Origin: Citreicoccus inhibens
GTDB taxonomy: Bacteria; Myxococcota; Myxococcia; Myxococcales; Myxococcaceae
Direction: 5' to 3'
Assembly (NCBI RefSeq): GCF_019039035.1
Contig: NZ_JAHNZT010000013.1
Span: forward strand, 1-64,000
DNA length: 64,000 bases
Made by a program: the position numbers and the translations under genes. Every line of letters begins with the position of its first letter. Within the stretch, counting starts at the first letter, position 1. The notes below the pieces were generated by a model. It did no database searches, had not been told where the DNA came from, and worked only from the letters and a program-made list of their open reading frames with translations. Below are positions 38,257-45,879 of this stretch, piece after piece.

Positions 38257-39642
38257 ATGGGCGCTCCGTCGAACAAGCGGGACGGTGAGAAGAACGCGCT
38301 CCTGCGCGCGCTCCCGTCCATCGAGTTGCTGCTGCGTCGGCCGTCCCTGGCGCCACGCCTGGTGGGATTGCCCCGCGGCCGAGTCGTGGCGGCGGCGCGG
38401 CTGGCGGTGGAGCGTGTGCGCGCGCGCCTGCTGCGCGGCGAGCCGAAGCCCTTCGAGGATGCGGACCTGGACGCGGCGCTCGCGACGTTGGCGACGCCTC
38501 GACTGCGGCCGGTGCTCAATGCGACCGGCGTGGTGCTGCACACCAACCTGGGGCGTGCGCCGCTCGCGGCCGAGGCGGTCGCGCGCGTGGCGCAGGTGGC
38601 GCAGGGCTACTCCAACCTCGAATACGACCTGGACGAAGGCGAGCGCGGCAGCCGCTACGCGCCCGTGGTCGACCTGTTGTGTGGACTGACGGGGGCGCAG
38701 GACGCGCTCGTGGTCAACAACTGCGCGGGCGCGGTGCTGCTGGTGCTGGCCTCGCTGGCGGCGGGGCGCGAGTGCGTCGTCTCGCGCGGCGAGCTGGTGG
38801 AGATTGGCGGTGGGTTCCGCGTGCCGGATGTCATGCGGCAGTCCGGAGCGAAGCTGGTGGAGGTGGGCACCACCAACCGCACGCGCCGCGCGGACTATGA
38901 GGCGGCGGTGGGGCCGGACACCGGCTTGCTCGTGAAGGTGCACCGCTCCAACTTCGCGGTGGTGGGCTTCACCGAGTCCACCGAGCTGCCCGCGCTCGCG
39001 GCGGTGGGACGCCCGCGTGGGGTGCCCGTCTTCCTCGACCTGGGCTCGGGCGCGCTCGTGCCCGTGCCGGGCGAGGGCCTCTCGGGTGAGTTGACGGTGC
39101 CGCGCGCGGTGGCGGAGGGCGCGGACGTGGTGGCGTTCTCGGGAGACAAGCTGTTGGGCGGGCCACAGGCCGGCATCATCGTGGGCCGCGCGGACCTGGT
39201 GGCGCGCATCAAGTCCCATCCGCTGACCCGCGCCCTGCGTGTGGACAAGATGACGGTGGCCGCGCTGGAGGCCACGCTGGAGCTGTATCGGGATGGGAGA
39301 GCGGAGGCCGTCCCTGCCTACCGCTTGCTCGCCCAGCCGCCCGAGGCCCTGCGTGCGCGGGCCGAGCGGCTCCGGGCGTTGTTGGCGGAGCGGGGCGTGC
39401 GCGCTCGGATGGAGGCGGTGGTGGGACAGGTGGGCGGGGGCGCCCTGCCGCTGGCCAGATTGCCTTCCTTCGCGTGCATCCTCACCGTTGAGGAGCCGGA
39501 GGTATTCCTCGAACGCCTGCGCGGCGCCGAGGTGCCGGTTATTGCAAGAATCGCGGATGACGAGGTCGTTCTCGATGTCCGCTGTCTCGCGGAGGAGGAG
39601 CTCAGCTCGGTCGCGCAGGCGATGGCGGCCGTCGGTCCATAA
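38257..39642 (+). CDS. selA: L-seryl-tRNA(Sec) selenium transferase
   Basis: SelA is a PLP enzyme that converts seryl-tRNA(Sec) to selenocysteinyl-tRNA. The 461-residue product has the family start (RALPSIELLLRRPSL), LNATGVVLHTNLGRAPLAAE, the region VNNCAGAVLLVLASLAAGRE and the PLP-lysine motif SGDKLLGGPQAG. Length is normal. selB and selC were not found in the window, so the selenocysteine system is not clustered here. The next gene follows after eight bases and may be co-transcribed. Confidence 0.95.
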   Translation: MGAPSNKRDGEKNALLRALPSIELLLRRPSLAPRLVGLPRGRVVAAARLAVERVRARLLRGEPKPFEDADLDAALATLATPRLRPVLNATGVVLHTNLGRAPLAAEAVARVAQVAQGYSNLEYDLDEGERGSRYAPVVDLLCGLTGAQDALVVNNCAGAVLLVLASLAAGRECVVSRGELVEIGGGFRVPDVMRQSGAKLVEVGTTNRTRRADYEAAVGPDTGLLVKVHRSNFAVVGFTESTELPALAAVGRPRGVPVFLDLGSGALVPVPGEGLSGELTVPRAVAEGADVVAFSGDKLLGGPQAGIIVGRADLVARIKSHPLTRALRVDKMTVAALEATLELYRDGRAEAVPAYRLLAQPPEALRARAERLRALLAERGVRARMEAVVGQVGGGALPLARLPSFACILTVEEPEVFLERLRGAEVPVIARIADDEVVLDVRCLAEEELSSVAQAMAAVGP

Positions 39643-39650
39643 GGCAAGCC

Positions 39651-40244
39651 ATGATCAACAGCGCCGTCCTTGTCTTGAATCGGTATTACCAACCGGTACA
39701 TGTCACGTCGGTGAAGCGAGCGTTCTCGCTGCTGTATCTCGGCGTGGCCAAGGCCATCGACTCGCAGTACCGCCTCTATGAGTTCGATGACTGGGCGGCG
39801 CTGAGCGCGACGCAGGACTGCATCACCACCATCGAGCGGACCATCCGCATCCCTCGGGTGCTCGTGCTCAGCGCGTACGATCATCTCCCGCGCAACCGCG
39901 TGCGCTTCTCGCGGCTGAACATCTACGCGCGAGACAACGACACCTGTCAGTACTGCGGCAAGCAGCTCCCGCGCGCCGAGCTCAACCTGGACCATGTGAA
40001 TCCGCGCGCCCAGGGCGGCAAGACGACGTGGGAGAACGTCGTGTGCTCGTGCGTGCCGTGCAACCTGCGCAAGGGGGGCCGCACGCCCGAGCAGGCGGGC
40101 ATGAAGCTCTTGAAGAAGCCCGTGCGCCCGCGCTGGACGCCGCTGTTCCGAGGCGCGCTCCGCAAGGTCACCTACCGAGAGTGGTTGCCGTTCCTGCACC
40201 TGGCGGACGCGTCGTACTGGAACGTCGAACTGCTTGACGAGTAG
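39651..40244 (+). CDS. HNH endonuclease family protein
   Basis: The 197-residue protein begins INSAVLVLNRYYQPVHVTSV and contains an HNH domain with CQYCGK, the LDHVNPRAQGG catalytic segment and ENVVCSCVPCNLRKGG. Stand-alone HNH proteins of this type are widespread in bacteria; their substrate is unknown, and this one is not near phage or restriction genes. It follows selA by eight bases. Confidence 0.88.
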   Translation: MINSAVLVLNRYYQPVHVTSVKRAFSLLYLGVAKAIDSQYRLYEFDDWAALSATQDCITTIERTIRIPRVLVLSAYDHLPRNRVRFSRLNIYARDNDTCQYCGKQLPRAELNLDHVNPRAQGGKTTWENVVCSCVPCNLRKGGRTPEQAGMKLLKKPVRPRWTPLFRGALRKVTYREWLPFLHLADASYWNVELLDE

Positions 40245-40388
40245 CGCGCCGAGCCCCGCCAGGTAGGGGTTTCCCGCTTGCCACCCGGGCAGGCATGCGA
40301 GGGGCGAGAGCTCCGCGCCACCCGGGAGCCTCTGGGCACGGGGCCACCCATTGGCGAGGATTCGACTCGGGCGGTAGGACGGGCTTTG

Positions 40389-41453
40389 ATGCGAAGTTCC
40401 TTGAAGCCCGTGCCCCCGTCGCGCCTGCCACCTGAGTCCATCCATCCTCCCTTGATGGGTGCGGAGACCCGTTCCGCGGGCACCGTGGAGAACGAATCGA
40501 TGGTCGCCGGAGCGCCAGGGCTGGGAGGCCACTCGCGACGCATCATCGCCGTGGGAGGCGGCAAGGGCGGCATTGGCAAGTCGATGGTGTCCGCGAACCT
40601 GGGCGTGGCGCTGGCACAGTCCGGCAAGCGCGTGCTGCTGGTGGACGCGGACCTGGGCGGCGCCAACCTGCACACCTGTCTGGGCGTGGGGCAGCCCGAG
40701 GTGACGCTCTCGGACTTCCTGCGCAAGGGCAAGGCGAAGCTGGAAGAGGTGATGGTGCCCACGGGCGTGCCGGGGCTCGACCTCATCGCCGGCGCGCAGG
40801 ACTCGCTGGACGCGGCCAACCTCAAGTACGCGCAGAAGCAGAAGCTGCTGCGCACGCTGCTGGCTCAGCAGTCCGTGGACTACCTCATCCTCGACCTGGG
40901 CGCGGGCACGAGCTTCAACACGCTCGACTTCTTCCTGCTCGCGGACCACGGGGTGTTGGTGGTGCTGCCCGAGCCGACCTCCGTCGAGAACGCCTACCGC
41001 TTCGTCAAGGCGGCCTTCTTTCGGAAGCTCCAGCAGGTGGAGGAGCAGTACGGCATCGAGGACGTGGTGGAGCGCGCCATGTCGACCCGGGAGGGGGCGC
41101 TGCGCACCCTCCATGACGTGGTGGCGCAGGTGCGCAAGCGGGATGCGGTGAAGGCGGAGCGCCTGTCCCTGGAGCTGGGGCAGTTCCACGTCCGCCTGGT
41201 GGTGAACCAGGCTCGGACGGACGCGGACCTGAAGGTGGGCGCCGCGATGGTCTCGGCCTGGAAGAAGTTCTTTGGCATCGACATGGACGACCTCGGTGCC
41301 ATCCGGTACGACGATGAAGCGTGGCGCGCCGTGCGCAAGCGGCGGCCCGTGCTGATGGAGCGCCCCGAGTCACTGGCTTCCCAGGGACTCCAGCGCCTCG
41401 CCGCGCGTATCCTCGCCATCGACGGTCTTCCTTCCGGTCCTTCCACCCCATGA
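40389..41453 (+). CDS. MinD/FlhG-like P-loop ATPase
   Basis: The 354-residue protein from ATG 40389 has the deviant Walker A motif GGGKGGIGKSMVSANLGVAL with the signature Lys, then LLVDADLGGANLHTCLG and DYLILDLGAGTSFNTLDFFL. This is the MinD/ParA group, closest in style to FlhG-like positioning ATPases. There are no flagellar or min genes nearby and no clear C-terminal membrane-targeting helix. Its stop overlaps the next start (ATGA), coupling it to the J-domain/HTH protein, a possible partner. Confidence 0.9.
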   Translation: MRSSLKPVPPSRLPPESIHPPLMGAETRSAGTVENESMVAGAPGLGGHSRRIIAVGGGKGGIGKSMVSANLGVALAQSGKRVLLVDADLGGANLHTCLGVGQPEVTLSDFLRKGKAKLEEVMVPTGVPGLDLIAGAQDSLDAANLKYAQKQKLLRTLLAQQSVDYLILDLGAGTSFNTLDFFLLADHGVLVVLPEPTSVENAYRFVKAAFFRKLQQVEEQYGIEDVVERAMSTREGALRTLHDVVAQVRKRDAVKAERLSLELGQFHVRLVVNQARTDADLKVGAAMVSAWKKFFGIDMDDLGAIRYDDEAWRAVRKRRPVLMERPESLASQGLQRLAARILAIDGLPSGPSTP

Positions 41454-43243
41454 AGCCTTTCGAGCAGCAGAGCTACTACGAACTCCTGGAGGTCCCCGCC
41501 ACCGCGTCCGAGGAGGACATCCGTGCCGCGTACCAGCGGCAGATGGAGATGTACGCGCCCGACTCGATTGCCGTGTATGCGCTCGCGGACCCTGGGCAGT
41601 TGGAGTCCCTGCGCGCCCGGCTGACGGAGGCGATGGAGTTCCTCACGGACCCGGACCTGCGCGTCGAGTACGACCGCAGCGTGGGCCTCGGCGAGCGAGC
41701 GTCCCACACGAGCGCCGCGAGCAAGCACGACGCGAAGTCGCGTGCCGCCGAGGCCCTGGCCACGGCCGCGGATGCGCTCGCGACGGCCGCCGGCGCGGTG
41801 GATGCCGTGCGCACCCTGGCGCCTGAGTCCTCCCGCAAGGGCGACGCTCCGAAGTCGGTGGAGGCCGGTCTCGCGCCCCCCGGGCAGGGGGCTGCTGCGT
41901 CGGTGGTCGCGGCCGAGACCTCGGTGGCTCCGGCTGGGGATGCCTCGGCCGCGAAGCCAGTGGCCCAGGCCGCCGCCGAGGCTCGGTCCGACGACTCCGC
42001 GTCCTCGCAGGGCGCGACGGGGACGAAGCCGCCCGCTGCCTCCGCACCCGTGTCCGTCGCCGGCGTGTCGGTGGTGGAGGCGTTCCGTTCGTCGTTCTCG
42101 CGGGGCCTGTCGTTCGTCTACGTCCCGGCTCCTCAGCCCTCCGCGCCACAAGAGGCCCCCGCCTCGGTCGCGAAGTCCGTGAGCCAGGAGGCAAGCCCAG
42201 AGCCGCAGGGCAGGGGAGGCACGTCCGAGTCGAGTGCGCGCGGGGAGCTCGAGCGCGCGTCGCCTTCCACCGAGCCTGTCCGGGCGCCTGAGGCCGAGGC
42301 GATGCCCGCCCCGACGCTTGAGACGGGATCCGCGACGAGCACCGAGCCCATGAGCGCCGCGGCAGCCACGGTGACGCCCGTCCCCGTGGCGCCCTCGATC
42401 GAGCCTGTGCGCTCGGCGTCTCCGACCCCTGCGCCCCTGGTGGTCTCGGAGCCCGTGGCGGCATCTCCGGCACCCGCGCCCGTGGCATCGTCTCCCGACC
42501 CGGTGCGCTCTGCGTCTTCGGCACCTGCGCCCATGGCGACCGCGGAGCCTGGGCGCTCCGCGCCCCCCATGGGAGTGCCCGGGGTGGCATCGTCGGAGTC
42601 TGTGCGGCCGGCGCCCCCCGCGCCTGTGGCATCGTCCTCCGAGCCCGTGGTCGCGGCGACTCCCGGTCCCGTCCGTGCCGCGACTCCCGAGCCCGAGCGT
42701 GAGGAGGCTTCGGCCTCGGCGGAGAAGGTCGTGCCGTCCGGGGCTGGAACGACCCGGCCTGCTGGGTTGTCTTCCGGGCCGCGTGCTCCGACGCGCGCGG
42801 TGGCCGAGCCCGCGTCGCCGTCCAACTCGCGCGGCGCCATCAGCCGGGTGGGCCCGGGACGCGCGCTGGGCGACGCGGAGGTGATTGCCCAGGACTCGGC
42901 CATCTCCACCGCCGAGTCGGCCCTGGCCCAGGTGGCGGCCCGGGTTCGCGAGGCTCGGCCTCGTGGACTCGACATCCCGTCGGATGCGGAGTTCAACGGT
43001 GAACTGCTGCGCCGCGTGCGCGAGGCCCGAGGACTCAGCCTCCAACAGGTGGCGGACCGCACGCGCATCTCCCGGCACCACCTGGAGAACGTGGAGGCGG
43101 ACTCCTACGGTGCCCTCCCGACGACGGTCTACCTGCGCGGAATCCTGATGAACCTGTCGCGTGAGCTGGGGTTGGATCCCCTCCGGGTGTCCAAGAGCTA
43201 CCTGGCCTTGTCCTCTGAGAAGGCGGGCAAGGGCGGGCGCTGA
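41450..43243 (+). CDS. J-domain-like and RodZ-type HTH fusion protein
   Basis: The 597-residue product starts with a J-domain-like module (YYELLEVPATASEEDIRAAY, residues 8-75), but the HPD tripeptide needed to stimulate DnaK is changed (MYAPDS). A long Ala/Pro/Ser-rich, probably disordered middle (about 80-510) leads to a C-terminal HTH of the RodZ/HTH_25 type (REARGLSLQQVADRTRISRH and YLRGILMNLSRELGLDP). No membrane span follows the HTH. It overlaps the MinD-like gene by four bases. The function is unknown; scaffold or polarity factor is a guess. Confidence 0.82.
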   Translation: MKPFEQQSYYELLEVPATASEEDIRAAYQRQMEMYAPDSIAVYALADPGQLESLRARLTEAMEFLTDPDLRVEYDRSVGLGERASHTSAASKHDAKSRAAEALATAADALATAAGAVDAVRTLAPESSRKGDAPKSVEAGLAPPGQGAAASVVAAETSVAPAGDASAAKPVAQAAAEARSDDSASSQGATGTKPPAASAPVSVAGVSVVEAFRSSFSRGLSFVYVPAPQPSAPQEAPASVAKSVSQEASPEPQGRGGTSESSARGELERASPSTEPVRAPEAEAMPAPTLETGSATSTEPMSAAAATVTPVPVAPSIEPVRSASPTPAPLVVSEPVAASPAPAPVASSPDPVRSASSAPAPMATAEPGRSAPPMGVPGVASSESVRPAPPAPVASSSEPVVAATPGPVRAATPEPEREEASASAEKVVPSGAGTTRPAGLSSGPRAPTRAVAEPASPSNSRGAISRVGPGRALGDAEVIAQDSAISTAESALAQVAARVREARPRGLDIPSDAEFNGELLRRVREARGLSLQQVADRTRISRHHLENVEADSYGALPTTVYLRGILMNLSRELGLDPLRVSKSYLALSSEKAGKGGR

Positions 43244-43319
43244 GCCCAAGGTGGGCTCTCACCCGTGTTGGCACCAGGAAAGTTGACTCCCCCGGGGGCG
43301 GTGCCTAAGTAGGGACACG

Positions 43320-43583
43320 ATGACGGAAGAGGAAAAGATCAAGGCGATGCGACTCGCACGCGCGATCGCCTCCGATATCTCGCTCTACAACGAGCAGAAG
43401 ATCATCAAGGGCATCGAGCAGGACAACCTCTTCGAGGTCCTCAAGGAGGAACTGGAAGAGGGCCGCGACCTCTACAAGAGCCGCGTCAGCCAGGAGATCT
43501 TCACCAAGGCGAACTTCTTCGAGCGCGCCGTCAACGACATCGTCCTGCGCTCGAAGGCGCATGTGAAGTCGAAGATCTGGTAG
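43320..43583 (+). CDS. Small conserved helical protein
   Basis: An 87-residue charged protein predicted to be all helical (TEEEKIKAMRLARAIASDIS, then LKEELEEGRDLYKSRVSQEI). It has no Cys or membrane segment. I do not recognise the family, although the composition suggests a conserved protein rather than chance. It starts 76 nt after the J/HTH gene and eight bases before the pseudouridine synthase start. Confidence 0.8.
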   Translation: MTEEEKIKAMRLARAIASDISLYNEQKIIKGIEQDNLFEVLKEELEEGRDLYKSRVSQEIFTKANFFERAVNDIVLRSKAHVKSKIW

Positions 43584-43591
43584 TCCCGGCC

Positions 43592-44575
43592 GTGGTCGCG
43601 CCCGACATTCGCGAGCACCGCGCTCCGCCCGAAGCCCGCGGCGAGCGGTTGGATCAGCACCTCGCTCGGGCGCTTCCCGACCTCACCCGCTCGCGGCTGC
43701 AGGCGCTGATCGAGTCGGGCCACGTCCTGCTGGACGGCCGGCCCACCAAGGTGTCGCAGCGCCTTCGCGGCGGCGAGTTGCTCTCGGTCCAGGTTCCCGC
43801 CCCCGTGGCGGCCGTGCCCCAAGCGGAGGCCCTGCCGATCGCGGTGCTGCATGAGGACCGCGACATCGTCGTGGTCGACAAGGCTTCGGGCATGGTCGTG
43901 CATCCGGGCGCGGGGCATTCGTCTGGGACGCTCGTCAACGCGCTGCTGCACCGGGTGAAGGACCTGGCCGGCGTGGGCGGCGAGCTTCGGCCCGGCATCG
44001 TCCATCGGCTCGACAAGGACACCACGGGCTGTCTGGTGGTCGCCAAGCACGAGCAGGCCCTGGTGGCGCTCCAGAAGTCCTTCAAGACGCGCGCGGTGGC
44101 CAAGACGTACCTCGCCCTGGTGCATGGCGTCCCGCCCGCCGAGGGGCGCATCGAGACGCTCTACGGCCGCCACCCCGTGCACCGTCAGCGCTTCACCGGC
44201 AAGGTGAAGGAGGGCAAGCCCGCCATCACCCTGTACCGCGTGCTGGAGGCGTTCGAGGGCGCCGCGCTGGTGGAGGTGGACCTGCTCACGGGCCGCACGC
44301 ACCAGATCCGTGTGCACCTGTCCGAGGCAGGCCACCCGCTCTTGGGGGACTCCCTCTACGGCGCGGGGCGCAAGGCGAAGGGCGCCGTGGCCGAGGCGCA
44401 GGATGCCCTGGGCCGGCAGGCGCTCCACGCGTGGCGCCTGACGTTCGCGCACCCGCGCACGAGCAAGGATGTCGCGCTGGAGGCGCCGGTGCCGGAGGAC
44501 TTCTCCCAGGCGCTCGCGAAGCTGCGCGAGGCCGGCGCGCCCCCGGCGCCCCCGGTCAAATCCCGGAGACGCTGA
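43592..44575 (+). CDS. rluD: RluA/RluD-family 23S rRNA pseudouridine synthase
   Basis: The 327-residue protein has an N-terminal S4 RNA-binding domain (DLTRSRLQALIESGHVLLDG) and the catalytic motif IVHRLDKDTTGCLVVAK with the active Asp. LLTGRTHQIRVHLSEAGHPL is the second conserved block. It starts at GTG 43592 with no clear ribosome site, suggesting coupling to the preceding small gene. RluD and RluC-type enzymes are hard to separate from sequence alone. Its 3' end overlaps the convergent HD-GYP gene by 20 bases. Confidence 0.9.
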   Translation: MVAPDIREHRAPPEARGERLDQHLARALPDLTRSRLQALIESGHVLLDGRPTKVSQRLRGGELLSVQVPAPVAAVPQAEALPIAVLHEDRDIVVVDKASGMVVHPGAGHSSGTLVNALLHRVKDLAGVGGELRPGIVHRLDKDTTGCLVVAKHEQALVALQKSFKTRAVAKTYLALVHGVPPAEGRIETLYGRHPVHRQRFTGKVKEGKPAITLYRVLEAFEGAALVEVDLLTGRTHQIRVHLSEAGHPLLGDSLYGAGRKAKGAVAEAQDALGRQALHAWRLTFAHPRTSKDVALEAPVPEDFSQALAKLREAGAPPAPPVKSRRR

Positions 44576-45875
44576 GCTGCTGCTGACGGCGGCTGAGCAC
44601 CTTGATGGGCTGGATGGCCATCACGCGCATGAAGACGGACAAGAGGTCCGGATCGAACTTCTGGCGCATCTCCGTCCACATCAACATCAGCGCCACCTCG
44701 GGGCCGTAGGCGTCGCGGTAGGGCCGGCGTGAGGTGAGCGCGTCGTAGGCGTCGCAGATGGCGATGATCTTCGCGTACACCCCCAGGTTCGTCTTGGGGA
44801 TGATCATCTGGATGTTGCCGCGCGCGTCGCGCACCGCGGTGCCGTAGTCCGTCTTGTGCTCGAACGTCGTCACCACGCGCAGCAGCGTGGAGCGGCTGAA
44901 GCCCTTCTCCATCAGGATGTTGCGCACGCTGATGAGCGGCGCGCGCGCCACCGAGGCCTTCTCGTCCGGAGTCAGCGCGCCGCGCTTGGTGGCGAGGTGC
45001 TCGGGCAGCGTCGTCATGCCCGCGTCGTGGAAGAGGGCGATGTAGCCCAGGTCGCGAAGCTGCGGCTTGGTGAGCCCCAGCTCCGCGCCGAACACGATGC
45101 ACATCAGAGTGACGTTGACCTGGTGGTAGACGAGGTAGTCCTCCTCTCGCTTCATCGTCGTCATGCCCAGGAAGTGCGTCTTCTGGTCGAACGAGATGTC
45201 CACGAAGTCCTGCACCAGCCGCAGCGCGCGCGCGGAGCCGATGGGCTTTCCGGCCCGCACGGACTCCAGGTACTTCTGGATGAAGAAGACGGCGCGCGCG
45301 TACACGGTCATGGCGTACTTCTTCCGGTCGACCTTCTGGTCGCCCGGGTTGTCCATGTCCTTGTTCAGCTTCTCCTTCAGCTTGGAGAACTTGGCCACGC
45401 GCATGTTGAGCAGCTTGCGGCCCGCGAGTCCGTCCTCCTCGGCGCTCGACTGCTGCTCCTTGCTGAAGATCCACACGAAGTTCTTCAGCTCGGGCACCGT
45501 CACCGGCTTGGTGAGGGTGATGCCGCCCACGTCCTTGGCCCGCATCTCCGTGAGCAGGTAGCGCTGGTTCTCGATGGAGTTCAGGTCCACCTTCACCAGC
45601 ATCCCGTTCATGTAGAACGAGTCCTTCACGCCGGTGAGCTCCAGCCGGCCTTCCTTGCCGATGATCTGGTTGATGATGTCCTGGAGCTGGTGCAACGGCT
45701 TCTCGAAGACGCCGTTGTCCGGGTCGTACATCTTCACCGAGCGCACCAGCATGTAGAAGCCGGCGAGCATGCTGCGCGCGAGCGACTGGAGCTTCTCGTT
45801 GTGCTCGCGGCCGTACTCGTTGAGGTTCTCGCCCTGGGCGGTCTGCGTCTGGGTGATCTTGATGTTGTCCGCCAT
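44556..45875 (-). CDS. Degenerate HD-GYP domain protein
   Basis: The 439-residue protein from ATG 45875 has an N-terminal region (about 20-170) resembling that of its upstream neighbour, and a C-terminal HD domain with YHQVNVTLMCIVFGAELGL and LFHDAGMTTLPEH. Where canonical proteins have HHE and GYP, it has TTFEHKTDYGTAV, although DAYDALTSRRPYRDAY is kept. The metal-binding HD pair is present but the GYP motif is not, so c-di-GMP hydrolysis is doubtful. It starts four bases after the HEAT gene stop. Confidence 0.85.
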   Translation of the reverse strand: MADNIKITQTQTAQGENLNEYGREHNEKLQSLARSMLAGFYMLVRSVKMYDPDNGVFEKPLHQLQDIINQIIGKEGRLELTGVKDSFYMNGMLVKVDLNSIENQRYLLTEMRAKDVGGITLTKPVTVPELKNFVWIFSKEQQSSAEEDGLAGRKLLNMRVAKFSKLKEKLNKDMDNPGDQKVDRKKYAMTVYARAVFFIQKYLESVRAGKPIGSARALRLVQDFVDISFDQKTHFLGMTTMKREEDYLVYHQVNVTLMCIVFGAELGLTKPQLRDLGYIALFHDAGMTTLPEHLATKRGALTPDEKASVARAPLISVRNILMEKGFSRSTLLRVVTTFEHKTDYGTAVRDARGNIQMIIPKTNLGVYAKIIAICDAYDALTSRRPYRDAYGPEVALMLMWTEMRQKFDPDLLSVFMRVMAIQPIKVLSRRQQQLSVSGI

Positions 45876-45879
45876 CGCG

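Noticed and set aside
35935-39219. Very long open frame (over 1000 codons) on the minus strand across slt and selA
   Set aside because: It is antisense to two well-supported genes, has skewed Arg/His/Ala/Leu composition and no motif; such frames are common in high-GC DNA with strong codon bias.
42000-42800. Pro/Ala/Ser-rich stretch of the J/HTH gene considered as a frameshifted or fused region
   Set aside because: The frame stays open with the genome's codon bias, and both terminal domains are in the same frame, so a disordered linker is the simpler reading.
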